From JAFMKE01 sp964655225 (GTDB lineage: Bacteria; Bacteroidota; Bacteroidia; Chitinophagales; UBA8649), in contig CAZZMB010000002.1 in assembly GCA_964655225.1 (NCBI GenBank), forward strand, positions 1 through 64,000: a DNA stretch of 64,000 nucleotides, given 5' to 3'. A model generated the notes under the pieces. It was not told where the DNA came from and made no database searches. It saw nothing but the letters and a program-made list of their open reading frames with translations. Of this stretch, positions 1 through 9,091 are shown in pieces. The stretch's first letter is position 1. Each line of letters opens with the position of its first letter. The position numbers were made by a program, and so were the translations under genes.

Positions 1-22
1 AAACCCCACTCAATTAAAACCT

Positions 23-61
23 ACAAAAGGGATGCTAAATAAGCATCCCTTTTGTATTTTT
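23..61 (+). terminator. Rho-independent terminator (possibly bidirectional)
   Basis: A perfect 13-bp stem (23-35 with 43-55) encloses a 7-base loop and is followed by ATTTTTAC. It ends 8 bases before the first gene, so it closes a gene lying left of the window. The other strand also has a T-rich tail, so it may work both ways. Confidence 0.8.
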
Positions 62-68
62 ACGCCCT

Positions 69-2567
69 ATGAGTATCAAGAGGTGTGGTGTTTTTTTATT
101 TTGGTGTATACCCTGGATACAACTCAATGCTCAAATCACTATAAGCGGTGCGGTTATCGATAAAGTGACCAAAGAGCCCTTGCCCTTTGTTAACATTCAA
201 TCTCTTCCAAGTAACGAAGGGGTTAGTACGGATTTTGAGGGCGAGTTTACTCTCTCTTCATGGAAAAAGGTAAATGAACTTCGTTTTACCTATCTCGGTT
301 ATGATATGCAGACCTTCAAGGTTGGCAAAAAAAGTATGAGCAATATTTTAGTAGAACTAAATCCTGCTGGAATTCAAATAGAGGAAACTATTGTCATAGC
401 TAAAAGCAAGCGGAAAAGGAAGATTCCGAAAGATACATTAGCTATTTCATTACAACAATCAGTTGTCGATAATAAGGAGAACAACCGACCTAAATCCTTT
501 GAGACTTATTCATACAAAGAGCATACTAAAATAGAATTTGACTTCTATAAATTAGGTAAAAAATTTAGGAATCGTATCATGTTACGGCCGTTTAGCTATT
601 CGCATGAGTTTATTGATACGACAGCGCAAGGGGTGGAATATCTACCACTTTTAATGCAAGAGAAGATCAGTGAACATTATTACCGAAGCAACCCTCCTGC
701 CGAAAAAAACATTGTCTTAGGGCAATACATGACAGGGATACAGAACCTGAGTGCCACAGCACTTTTAGATGCGATCTTCGAAAATTTTGATTTGTATGGT
801 AATGTGATAATTGCTGGTGGAAAGTCGTTTATCAGTCCTTTCTCCACCTCGGGTTTAATGACATATCGCTATTACCTCAATGATAGCATTCGAGAAAATG
901 GGAAAACTTATTTTAAACTTGATTTTTCGCCTAAATCCAAAGAAAGTATTGGTTTTAATGGAAGTGCTTGGATAGATAAGGAAAGCTTTGCCATTAAATC
1001 AATAGCATTTTCCATGCCTAAGCAAGCAAACCTGAACTTTGTCGGTGAGTTTAAAGTTAAACAAGTCTTCGAAGAAGTAGATTCAGGTAAATGGATGCTT
1101 TCAGGTGAAAGTCTTCAAATCGCCTTGAATATTACGGGGAAACCTAATGGACGATCGCTGCTGTTGAAGAAAAATATGGAGCGTGCAGACCTAATTGTAA
1201 ATAAGCCCATAGATGCTATTATTTTTGTTGGAGAGAAGAACATAGTATCCGATTCCTTGAGAGGGGGTAGAGAAAAGGTTTGGTGGAAAGAAAATCGAGT
1301 TCAGCCACTGACAAAAACTGAGGCGGGGGTGGTCATGCTTTCAGACAGTATTGAAACAACGAAAGCGTTTAGAAACTTGATTTGGTTTGGAAATTTGGCT
1401 TCCACAGCCTTTTTGAAATTTGGACCTGTAGAAGTTGGTCGATTTTATCAGTTTGTAAGTTGGAATAGTGTAGAGGGTGTAAGACCAAAATTTGGAATAC
1501 GAACAAACAAAGACTTTAATGAAAATTTGCAGCTTTGGGGATATGTAGCCTATGGCACGAGAGATAAAGCTTTCAAGTATTTTGCGAACGCTAGAATTAA
1601 GTTGCCGCGTAAAAATAACAACTGGCATATCTTAGAACTTAACTATAAAAAGGATTTTACATTTCTCGGCCAAGATTATGAAGATCAACAGTTCTCGCAT
1701 GACAATATGTTCTTAGCCTTGTTGCGAAGCTCGCCTCTAGAAAAGATAATGATGCTCGAAACCATTAAGCTTGTGCATGAGCGGCAATGGGTGAATGGCT
1801 ATACTACAAAATTTACAGCGGGTACGAATACTTTCTATGCGGTAAAAGATGTTTTCGATTTCAGGCATGTCAATCCGGATGGATCAGAGGAGTTTTACGA
1901 TAAGTTCAGTACAACAGAGATAGGGCTGGATCAGCATATAGCCTTTGGACAAACCTTTTTTGAAAATGATTTTTATCGATTTGAAACGATAGCTAAAAAA
2001 CCCATACTAGATGTCGGGTATAAATGGGGCTTGAGGGATATTGCTGGAAGTGATTTTGCCTATCATAAACTCGACTTTACCTTAAGGCAACGCTTGTCAA
2101 GTAAGCTTGGTTATACCTACTACGCCATTAGTGGGGGTAAAATATTCGGGGAGACTCCTTACCCTTTGATGTTCCTTCCAATAGGCAATCAAGGTTTTTA
2201 CTTTAATAAACTGGCCTATCAGTTGTTAAATGAATTTGAATTTGCTGCCGATCAGTATGCCTCATTTTCGCTAGAACATCATTTCGATGGGGTTATTTTT
2301 AATCGAATACCCTTGATTAACAAACTAAACCTGCGAAGTTTAATTTCGGCTAAGGCAATGATAGGAAACGCAAAGCAAAGTAACCTTGATCTCATTGAAT
2401 TACCAGAAGGAATGCGCGTACCAGATAATTGGTATATTGAAGCAGGCTTCGGTATTGAAAATATATTACAATTACTTCGAGTAGATTTTTATTGGCGTGT
2501 GACGCAACGTGACGTGCCTAACGCCCAAAATTTTGGCATTAAAATAGCTATCGGACCCAAATTATAA
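69..2567 (+). CDS. DUF5686 / carboxypeptidase-regulatory-like outer-membrane protein
   Basis: The 832-residue product starts with a signal peptide ending near residue 21, followed by a CarboxypepD_reg-like beta-sandwich at about residues 24-105 (motif ISGAVIDKVTKEPLPFVNI). The rest matches the layout of DUF5686 proteins: a central region, then a long stretch rich in alternating aromatic/polar strands that ends on Phe/Gly-rich and Lys-Leu residues, as expected for an outer-membrane beta-barrel. Such proteins are widespread in Bacteroidota and their substrate is unknown. A terminator lies directly upstream, so it begins its own transcription unit; the YcxB-like gene follows after 50 bp. Family placement is confident; function is not known. 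Confidence 0.8.
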   Translation: MSIKRCGVFLFWCIPWIQLNAQITISGAVIDKVTKEPLPFVNIQSLPSNEGVSTDFEGEFTLSSWKKVNELRFTYLGYDMQTFKVGKKSMSNILVELNPAGIQIEETIVIAKSKRKRKIPKDTLAISLQQSVVDNKENNRPKSFETYSYKEHTKIEFDFYKLGKKFRNRIMLRPFSYSHEFIDTTAQGVEYLPLLMQEKISEHYYRSNPPAEKNIVLGQYMTGIQNLSATALLDAIFENFDLYGNVIIAGGKSFISPFSTSGLMTYRYYLNDSIRENGKTYFKLDFSPKSKESIGFNGSAWIDKESFAIKSIAFSMPKQANLNFVGEFKVKQVFEEVDSGKWMLSGESLQIALNITGKPNGRSLLLKKNMERADLIVNKPIDAIIFVGEKNIVSDSLRGGREKVWWKENRVQPLTKTEAGVVMLSDSIETTKAFRNLIWFGNLASTAFLKFGPVEVGRFYQFVSWNSVEGVRPKFGIRTNKDFNENLQLWGYVAYGTRDKAFKYFANARIKLPRKNNNWHILELNYKKDFTFLGQDYEDQQFSHDNMFLALLRSSPLEKIMMLETIKLVHERQWVNGYTTKFTAGTNTFYAVKDVFDFRHVNPDGSEEFYDKFSTTEIGLDQHIAFGQTFFENDFYRFETIAKKPILDVGYKWGLRDIAGSDFAYHKLDFTLRQRLSSKLGYTYYAISGGKIFGETPYPLMFLPIGNQGFYFNKLAYQLLNEFEFAADQYASFSLEHHFDGVIFNRIPLINKLNLRSLISAKAMIGNAKQSNLDLIELPEGMRVPDNWYIEAGFGIENILQLLRVDFYWRVTQRDVPNAQNFGIKIAIGPKL

Positions 2568-2617
2568 TAGGTCGCTAAATGAGCAAGTAAATTAGCCTTT
2601 TCTTTATCTTTACCAGC

Positions 2618-3109
2618 ATGAATTCAATTCCAGTTTCTTATACCAAAGCGGATGTGTTTAAAGCCTTTGACTTACATTTCGCTAAGAAATTCCCAATTCG
2701 AAGTAGATTGATGCTTATTTTGGGTGCACCTATTTTAGCAGCGTCATTGGTATTATTTTTAGTTTCATTGGAAGCTTACCCCAGGCTGAAATGGATATTC
2801 CTTCTTATGGGAATCTTTTACATTGGTTTTTATTTTTATCGGAAGCGAGTGATGGTTAATTTGGCGATGAAAAACCCAACAATAGCTAAAATGGGTGCGA
2901 TGAAGATTGCGAAAAATCATATTCGATTCTCAGGGGAGAAAGGCCACAACGACCAGCCCTGGATAAGTTTTATTGATTGTATCGAGGATAATGATTCAAT
3001 GCTACTTTACTTAAGTAAACAAAATTTCTTTATCCTTCCTAAGCGATGCTTTTCACCGGAGGACTTAGCATTCGTGCGAGCCTCTATCATTCTTCCGAAT
3101 GCCAAATAA
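2618..3109 (+). CDS. YcxB-like membrane protein
   Basis: A 163-residue protein with two hydrophobic segments at about residues 30-50 and 55-75, followed by a soluble C-terminal half. That half carries the pattern seen in YcxB-like proteins: a WISF-type strand, a short acidic turn, then LYLSKQNFFILPKRCF. Role unknown; probably an inner-membrane protein with a cytoplasmic C-terminal domain. Its last codons overlap the EamA transporter start by 11 bp, which suggests co-transcription with it and with yicC-gmk. A near-consensus -7 element (TATCTTTA) sits just before the ATG. Confidence 0.6.
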   Translation: MNSIPVSYTKADVFKAFDLHFAKKFPIRSRLMLILGAPILAASLVLFLVSLEAYPRLKWIFLLMGIFYIGFYFYRKRVMVNLAMKNPTIAKMGAMKIAKNHIRFSGEKGHNDQPWISFIDCIEDNDSMLLYLSKQNFFILPKRCFSPEDLAFVRASIILPNAK

Positions 3110-4001
3110 ATTTTTAGCACACCTTGCTATTATCGCTGCAAATATTTTGTATGCTGCAAATTATACCATTGCAAAATGGGTGATGCCCGAATATATAAAG
3201 CCCTTCGGGTTTATTTTCATAAGGGTATTGGGGGCCTTGACTTTCTTTGGCTTAGTGCATCTATTTGTCCGAGACGAAAAGATTAAAAAGGAAGATTTTC
3301 CAAGATTGTTTTTTTGTGGATTATTTGGGGTAGCGATAAATCAGCTCATGTTCTTTAAAGGTTTAGATATCACCACACCCGTTAATGCTTCATTAATGAT
3401 GGTAACAACACCTATATTGGTTATAGTCATTGCTATATTGGCCAAGACGGATCGCTTTACATGGGCAAAATTTATAGGTATATGTTTAGGCGCTTTAGGT
3501 GCGGTATTTATCTTAATGGGAAATGATTTTAATTTTAGTTCGTCCACCGCATTAGGAGATTTTTTTGTGTTTATTAATGCGACGTCTTATGGTATTTATC
3601 TGAGTATTGTGAAACCCTTGATGAAGAAGTACCATGCTTTAACTATAATGAAGTGGATTTTCTTGTTTGGCTTTATTCCAGTTGCGATTGTCGGCTTTCC
3701 GGAATTTACTCAGATTGATTGGCAAAGTTTCACCCCACATATCTGGTGGTCGTTACTATATGTTGTGGTCGGGGTAACTTGTTTTGCCTACCTTTTTAAT
3801 ATATTTGCGTTAAGTCAGGTAAACCCTTCGGTTGTGGGAATATACATTTATCTTCAACCATTATTAGCCGCGATAATAGCAATCTATTTTGGAGCGGATA
3901 AATTAGATGCCGTTAAGGTGCTTGCCGCAGCTTGCATTTTTTTAGGTGTTTACCTGGTAAGTTTTTACAAAACAAACACAATTAAAGACGAATTGATATG
4001 A
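3099..4001 (+). CDS. EamA/DMT-family inner-membrane transporter
   Basis: A 300-residue, almost wholly hydrophobic protein with about ten predicted membrane segments, made of two tandem EamA repeats (roughly residues 8-140 and 150-290). Features include the N-terminal AANILYAANYTIAKW and the second-repeat GVYIYLQPLLAAIIAIYFG, both typical of drug/metabolite transporters. Substrate cannot be inferred; members export amino acids, nucleobase analogues or other metabolites. It overlaps the preceding YcxB-like gene by 11 bp and the following yicC gene by 4 bp (ATGA), indicating one operon. Confidence 0.85.
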   Translation: MPNKFLAHLAIIAANILYAANYTIAKWVMPEYIKPFGFIFIRVLGALTFFGLVHLFVRDEKIKKEDFPRLFFCGLFGVAINQLMFFKGLDITTPVNASLMMVTTPILVIVIAILAKTDRFTWAKFIGICLGALGAVFILMGNDFNFSSSTALGDFFVFINATSYGIYLSIVKPLMKKYHALTIMKWIFLFGFIPVAIVGFPEFTQIDWQSFTPHIWWSLLYVVVGVTCFAYLFNIFALSQVNPSVVGIYIYLQPLLAAIIAIYFGADKLDAVKVLAAACIFLGVYLVSFYKTNTIKDELI

Positions 4002-4861
4002 TTTATTCTATGACCGGCTTTGGAAAAGATAGTTTTTTCTTGAATGATGTTCAATATGTTGTTGAACTTAAATCCTTGAATAGCAAACAGGCAGATGTGT
4101 TTATGCGCATTCCTCCAATTATGAAAGAGTTAGAAATTAGTCTGCGAAAGTTGATTATTAATCAACTTAAACGGGGAAAATTTGAGTTAAACATATCCTC
4201 CGTTAAAGCCAATGATTCCAATAGTTTTACGATTAATAAGGAACTTTTGACTCGTTATCAAGAAGAGCTAAGTGTACTGAATATTCCTTCTAATGATTTG
4301 TTAGGAGCCTTAATGCGCTTGCCCAATGTGGTTGTTCAAGAGGAAAGTAAACTTGAAGATGAGGATATCGACATCATTAAAGAGGCAGTAGTTAAAGCCT
4401 GTAACGACCTTGATGGTTTTAGAATGGATGAGGGGGTTTCTTTGTATAATGACCTCGAGCTGCGCGTAAACAATATTTTATCTCATAAAGAAGGGGTTAT
4501 AGTTCTTGCTCCTCAAAGAATAGAGCGATTAAGAGCGAGAATGCTTGAAAATTTAAAGGCACTAAATGGTGAGTTAGAAATTAACGAGGAACGCCTAGAA
4601 CAGGAACTGATTTTTTACATTGAGAAGTTGGATGTTTCCGAAGAATTTGTTCGTTTAAAGGCGCACTGTGCATACTTTAAAGAGGTTATGGATGATGATG
4701 AAATGCTAATTGGAAAGAAATTGAACTTTATCAGTCAAGAGATGGGAAGGGAGATAAATACCTTAGGTTCAAAAGCAAATGATGCGGATATTCAAAAACA
4801 TGTGGTACAAATGAAAGATGAGTTGGAAAAAATAAAGGAACAAGTAAATAATGTGCTGTGA
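3998..4861 (+). CDS. yicC: YicC-family endoribonuclease
   Basis: The 287-residue protein begins MIYSMTGFGK, the family hallmark, and has the N-terminal YicC domain (about 1-157) and the C-terminal DUF1732 domain ending near EMGREINTLGSKANDADIQKHVVQMKDELEKIKEQVNNVL-type helices (200-287). YicC proteins are RNA-binding endoribonucleases linked to small-RNA turnover and stationary-phase survival in other bacteria. It overlaps the EamA gene by 4 bp and the gmk gene by 4 bp (GTGA). The yicC-gmk pairing is common across bacteria, which supports both calls. Confidence 0.92.
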   Translation: MIYSMTGFGKDSFFLNDVQYVVELKSLNSKQADVFMRIPPIMKELEISLRKLIINQLKRGKFELNISSVKANDSNSFTINKELLTRYQEELSVLNIPSNDLLGALMRLPNVVVQEESKLEDEDIDIIKEAVVKACNDLDGFRMDEGVSLYNDLELRVNNILSHKEGVIVLAPQRIERLRARMLENLKALNGELEINEERLEQELIFYIEKLDVSEEFVRLKAHCAYFKEVMDDDEMLIGKKLNFISQEMGREINTLGSKANDADIQKHVVQMKDELEKIKEQVNNVL

Positions 4862-5424
4862 AGCAAAAGGCTATTATTATTACAGCCCCTTCCGGTGCTG
4901 GTAAAACAACATTGGTCAAGAAACTATTGAAGAATAGAGATGATTTAGCATTTTCTGTTTCCGCTTGTACCCGGAGCAAGAGGGAGAGTGAAGTTAACGG
5001 AGTGGATTACTATTTTTTAGATCCAAATGAATTCAGACAAAAAATAAAGGAAGAAGGATTTGTTGAATGGGAAGAAGTTTATGAAGGCATGTTCTACGGG
5101 ACACTAAAAACTGAGATTCAAAGAATCTGGGAAAGTGACAGAGCAGTTATTTTTGACATCGATGTCAAGGGAGCCATTCAGTTGAAAAAAAAGCTAGGAG
5201 AAAAAGCAATAGCCATTTTTATTGCTCCACCTAGCGAAGAGGTCTTAAGTGAAAGATTGAGAGGGAGGGGAACAGAAAGCGAAGAAACATTGCGTAAACG
5301 TTTGTCCAAATCTTTAGCGGAGTTAGAATTTCAGGGGCAGATGGATGCTACGGTTATAAACGATGACTTGGAAATTGCTTATCAAGACTTATATGAAAAA
5401 GTTAGTGAATTTATTGAAAGTTAG
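4858..5424 (+). CDS. gmk: Guanylate kinase
   Basis: This 188-residue enzyme phosphorylates GMP to GDP with ATP in purine nucleotide synthesis. The P-loop APSGAGKTT lies at residues 10-18, followed by the GMP-binding segment with SACTRSKRESEVNGVDYYFL and the lid region with RLRGRGTESEETLRKRL. Length is normal. The start is GTG and overlaps the yicC stop (GTGA), which fixes the start by translational coupling. The 3' end overlaps the converging manC stop by 4 bp (TTAG at 5421-5424), so there is no room for a terminator between them. Confidence 0.96.
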   Translation: MKQKAIIITAPSGAGKTTLVKKLLKNRDDLAFSVSACTRSKRESEVNGVDYYFLDPNEFRQKIKEEGFVEWEEVYEGMFYGTLKTEIQRIWESDRAVIFDIDVKGAIQLKKKLGEKAIAIFIAPPSEEVLSERLRGRGTESEETLRKRLSKSLAELEFQGQMDATVINDDLEIAYQDLYEKVSEFIES

Positions 5425-6503
5425 AGATACTGATCTAGTTTTTTAGATTTTAGGCTTGCAGTAATTTTTTTAACCTCTTGTTCACGGTCTTTTTTGAAGA
5501 TCATTAAGACATCTTCTGTATCAATCACACAATAATCTTTTAAGCCATTAACCACAACTAGCTTATCTTTTGGCGCAACAATCATATTATCTGAACCATC
5601 AAAAATTTGTACTTGATTGCCTTTAACCGCATTCTTTAGATAGTCTTTTTCATAGACATCATATAAAGAAGCCCATGTTCCAATATCACTCCATCCAAAA
5701 TCAGCAGGAAGCACGAAGGTATTATCCGCTTTTTCCATTACACCATAATCAATTGAAACACTGGTGCACATGGAGTATGCCCTTGCAATCGCTTGGGTTT
5801 CTTTTTCAGTAAAAAATTGTTCTTTACAAGAGGCAATGGCCTCATGTACTTCAGGAATATATTGCTTAATCGCTTTATTGATTGTTTGTGTCCGCCAAAT
5901 GAATGTACCTGAGTTCCACAGAAAGTCACCACTCTTGATAAATGTTTTGGCGAGTTCTTTTTCTGGCTTTTCGGTAAATGCTTTTACTTTAAAGACTCCG
6001 TCATTAGCTTCACCTTTATGTTGGATGTATCCATACCCTGTGTCAGGTCGGGTAGGTTTTATACCCATGGTTAATAAAACATCATTGTGCTCAATAAAAT
6101 TTAAAGCATGTTCAATAGTTTCCACAAACTTATCCTCCTTGAGAATTAGATGATCGGATGGGCTTACTATTATTTTAGCATCTGCATCCTTTTTTTGAAT
6201 TTTTTGGCTGACATAAGAAATACAAGGCGCCGTATTTCTTCGAACAGGTTCAGCTAAAATTTGATCATCCTTAATGTTGGGAATTTGTTCTTTTACTAAA
6301 TCAATATAGTCTTCATTTGTAACAATAAAAATATGCTCAATAGGACAAATTTTTAAATATCGTTCAACAGTTAATTGAATTAATGTCTTTCCGGTATTTA
6401 AAACATCCAAAAACTGTTTAGGCCTTTGCACTCGGCTATAAGGCCAGAATCGACTACCAATTCCACCAGCCATAATCGCAACGTATACATTCCTTTTTTT
6501 CAT
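5421..6503 (-). CDS. manC: Mannose-1-phosphate guanylyltransferase
   Basis: The 360-residue protein makes GDP-mannose from mannose-1-phosphate and GTP for surface polysaccharide and glycan synthesis. The nucleotidyltransferase signature AGGIGSRFWP is at residues 12-21, followed by RPKQFL at 27-32; the substrate-binding EKP motif (FTEKPEKE) and the region WSDIGTWASLY follow. It is the short form lacking the C-terminal phosphomannose-isomerase cupin found in bifunctional enzymes. It stands alone on the minus strand, with a good -7 element (TAAATTTG) 24 bp upstream of its ATG. Confidence 0.92.
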   Translation of the reverse strand: MKKRNVYVAIMAGGIGSRFWPYSRVQRPKQFLDVLNTGKTLIQLTVERYLKICPIEHIFIVTNEDYIDLVKEQIPNIKDDQILAEPVRRNTAPCISYVSQKIQKKDADAKIIVSPSDHLILKEDKFVETIEHALNFIEHNDVLLTMGIKPTRPDTGYGYIQHKGEANDGVFKVKAFTEKPEKELAKTFIKSGDFLWNSGTFIWRTQTINKAIKQYIPEVHEAIASCKEQFFTEKETQAIARAYSMCTSVSIDYGVMEKADNTFVLPADFGWSDIGTWASLYDVYEKDYLKNAVKGNQVQIFDGSDNMIVAPKDKLVVVNGLKDYCVIDTEDVLMIFKKDREQEVKKITASLKSKKLDQYL

Positions 6504-6526
6504 CTGCAGTAAATTCTTAGTGCCTG

Positions 6527-6534
6527 CAAATTTA
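6527..6534 (-). promoter_or_regulatory. Bacteroidota -7 promoter element for manC
   Basis: TAAATTTG on the minus strand fits the Bacteroidota housekeeping -7 consensus TAnnTTTG exactly. A TTG trinucleotide (complement of 6558-6560) lies 23 bp upstream as a possible -33 element. The predicted RNA would have a short leader before the manC ATG at 6503. Confidence 0.5.
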
Positions 6535-6626
6535 GCGAATTTTAAAATGCTTTTCTACAACAATTATCTTACCATTTAGAATTAAATAGTATCTTTAGTT
6601 AAGTTCAAAAGAATATATTTTACCTT

Positions 6627-8822
6627 ATGTTGATAATGAAACAACAAACCCTAAAAGAAGAATTAAAACAAAACTTTGGCTTTGATTCCTTCAAGGGTAG
6701 ACAAGAAGAAATAATTCAAAGTATTTTAAGCAGAAAAGATACGATAGTTATAATGCCAACAGGTGGGGGTAAATCTATGTGCTATCAATTGCCCGCATTA
6801 ATCTGTGAAGGAACAGCGTTAGTAATTTCTCCGTTAATCGCCTTGATGAAAAACCAAGTTGATTTGATTCGGGGATATGCAAGTGATGATAAGATTGCCC
6901 ACTTTTATAACTCCTCCTTAAATAAAACCGAAAAAAGACAGGTGCTGGATGATGTATCGAGCGGTAAAACAAAACTATTATATATTGCCCCAGAAACCCT
7001 AACTAAAGCAGATAGTATTGAGTTTTTTAAAGCTTCAAATGTTTCTTTCGTAGCTATAGACGAAGCACATTGTATATCTGAGTGGGGCCACGATTTTAGG
7101 CCTGAATACAGGAAAATTAGAAAAATGATTGAGGAGATTGGCATCAATATTCCAGCTATTGCCTTAACCGCAACTGCCACTCCTAAGGTTCAAACAGATA
7201 TAATCAAAACTATGAAAATGGAAGATCCTGCCATTTTTATTGATTCGTTTAACCGAGACAATCTATACTACGAAATTCGTCCGAAAAAGAATGAGGACGC
7301 GACCCTGAAGAATATGGTAGGGTTTATTAGAAGTAAGGAGAGTAAAAGCGGTATTATTTATACAATAAACCGTAAAACCACAGAGAAGATTGCTAATCTA
7401 TTACAAGTAAATGGGATAAATGCAAAACCCTATCATGCTGGATTAGATGGAAAAGTACGAACGAAGACACAGGATGACTTTTTAATGGAAAATGTCGATG
7501 TTGTAGTTGCTACTATTGCATTTGGGATGGGGATAGACAAACCAGATATACGATTCGTAATTCACTATGATTTACCCAAAAGCCTAGAAAATTATTACCA
7601 AGAGACAGGGCGCGCGGGAAGAGATGGATTAGGAGGGGATTGTATTTGTTATTACAATTATAAAGACGTAACCAAGCTAGAACATTTATTGAAGGATAAA
7701 CCAGTTTCTGAACGTCAACGAGGTATGCAGCTTATTGATGAGACTTTAGCTTTTATTGAATCATCGGTTTGTAGACGAAAATTCATCTTACACTATTTCG
7801 GAGAGAATTATCAGCTTGAGAATTGCGGGCAGTGCGACAATTGTAAAAATCCTAAGGAGAAAATTGAGGTAAGCCAAGAATTGCAAACGTTTTTAAATGG
7901 AATAGTTCATACAAGTGAAAAATTTGATATCCAGTATTTAATGAAGTTTTTCACTGGAGTCAAATCAAGCGAGATTAGTGAGTATGGCCACAATTCCCTG
8001 AAGGAATATGGGGCCTTCGAAGATAAAGATCCGCAATTTACGCAAGGCGTTATTCGGCAAGCTCTAATTGCTAATTATTTATGGAAGGATATAGAACAAT
8101 ATGGTATAATTTCCTTAACAGACAAAGGACGAGAATTTCTTAAAAACCCAAAACCTTTTACGTTTACAAAGAATCATGATTACAAGACGGATAGTGAAGA
8201 GCTTGTGAGTATTGGGAAAGGTGCAGCCTTGGATGACACTTTGCTCAGTATTTTAAGGGATTTAAGGAAAAAAGTGGCGAACCAACATCAACTTCCTCCT
8301 TATGTTATTTTTCAAGATGCCTCTTTGGAAGATATGGCCACTATCTACCCGATATCCTCAGATGAGTTTGCTAATGTTCAAGGGGTAAGTAAAGGGAAAG
8401 CCTTGAGGTATGGCGAGCAGTTTTCCAAAGTGATATTGAAGTATGTAGAAGAAAATGACATTGATCGTCCGGATGACTTTATGGTCAAAACTACGGTGAA
8501 TAAATCCAGTGATAAAGTAAAAATTATTCAAGCAGTAGATAAGCGCTTGCCTTTAGCAGACCTAGCTAAAAATATAGGCATCAATTACCAAGAGTTACTT
8601 AATCAGATGGAAACAATTGTTAATTCAGGCACTAAATTGGATATTTCATACGCAATTAATGAAGCTGTAGATGAAGATTTAGCCGAAGAAATTTACGAAT
8701 ATTTCAAAGAATCAGAAACGGATTCTTTAGAACTAGTACTCGAAGATTTTGAAGATGAAGATATCGATTTAATCGATGTACAAATCGTCCGCATTAAATT
8801 TATGAGTGAAAATGCAAATTAA
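6627..8822 (+). CDS. recQ: ATP-dependent DNA helicase RecQ
   Basis: The 731-residue 3'-5' helicase acts in recombination and replication-fork repair. It shows the Walker A MPTGGGKS, the DEAH box (IDEAHCISEWGHDFRPEY), the Q-motif region FGFDSFKGRQEEII, helicase motifs V-VI (GMGIDKPDIRFVIHYDLPKS, QETGRAGRDG), a four-cysteine zinc site (CRRKF, then CGQCDNC) near residues 380-405, an RQC domain and an HRDC domain at about 525-605. The C-terminus carries an additional acidic extension found in Bacteroidota RecQ. An in-frame ATG at 6636 (MKQQTLKEEL) is an equally plausible start. It lies just left of the sequence gap but its stop is intact. Confidence 0.95.
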   Translation: MLIMKQQTLKEELKQNFGFDSFKGRQEEIIQSILSRKDTIVIMPTGGGKSMCYQLPALICEGTALVISPLIALMKNQVDLIRGYASDDKIAHFYNSSLNKTEKRQVLDDVSSGKTKLLYIAPETLTKADSIEFFKASNVSFVAIDEAHCISEWGHDFRPEYRKIRKMIEEIGINIPAIALTATATPKVQTDIIKTMKMEDPAIFIDSFNRDNLYYEIRPKKNEDATLKNMVGFIRSKESKSGIIYTINRKTTEKIANLLQVNGINAKPYHAGLDGKVRTKTQDDFLMENVDVVVATIAFGMGIDKPDIRFVIHYDLPKSLENYYQETGRAGRDGLGGDCICYYNYKDVTKLEHLLKDKPVSERQRGMQLIDETLAFIESSVCRRKFILHYFGENYQLENCGQCDNCKNPKEKIEVSQELQTFLNGIVHTSEKFDIQYLMKFFTGVKSSEISEYGHNSLKEYGAFEDKDPQFTQGVIRQALIANYLWKDIEQYGIISLTDKGREFLKNPKPFTFTKNHDYKTDSEELVSIGKGAALDDTLLSILRDLRKKVANQHQLPPYVIFQDASLEDMATIYPISSDEFANVQGVSKGKALRYGEQFSKVILKYVEENDIDRPDDFMVKTTVNKSSDKVKIIQAVDKRLPLADLAKNIGINYQELLNQMETIVNSGTKLDISYAINEAVDEDLAEEIYEYFKESETDSLELVLEDFEDEDIDLIDVQIVRIKFMSENAN

Positions 8823-8831
8823 GAAATAGCC

Positions 8832-8886
8832 TTCTATTTTTTAACATGTTTGAAATACTTACCTAAATCGGGCATTGGGTTTATAC
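8832..8886. repeat. 55-base direct repeat, left copy (contig-end overlap)
   Basis: These 55 bases are identical to 8987-9041 on the other side of the N run. The repeat ends exactly at the first N and the other copy begins exactly after the last N, which is the pattern of two contig ends that overlap by one k-mer. Probably only one copy exists in the genome. Confidence 0.85.
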
Positions 8887-8986
8887 NNNNNNNNNNNNNN
8901 NNNNNNNNNNNNNNNNNNNNNNNNNNNNNNNNNNNNNNNNNNNNNNNNNNNNNNNNNNNNNNNNNNNNNNNNNNNNNNNNNNNNNN
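8887..8986. other. Assembly gap (100 N)
   Basis: Exactly 100 N, the usual fixed-size placeholder used by scaffolders, between two identical 55-base flanks. It falls in the short intergenic space between the converging recQ and outer-membrane protein genes. The true distance is likely to be zero after merging the overlap. Confidence 0.95.
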
Positions 8987-9041
8987 TTCTATTTTTTAAC
9001 ATGTTTGAAATACTTACCTAAATCGGGCATTGGGTTTATAC
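8987..9041. repeat. 55-base direct repeat, right copy (contig-end overlap)
   Basis: Second copy of 8832-8886, starting with the first called base after the N run. Contains no gene. Confidence 0.85.
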
Positions 9042-9091
9042 GTTCTTTATAAACTTTAGAAGTATCTATAGTCTCAAACTTACATATCTTA

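Noticed and set aside
8832..9091. Stop-free minus-strand frame reading ..ERINPMPDLGKYFKHVKK before a TAG
   Set aside because: Only about 33 codons with no start; it follows a TAG and spans the suspect contig join. Could be a gene remnant but not supportable.
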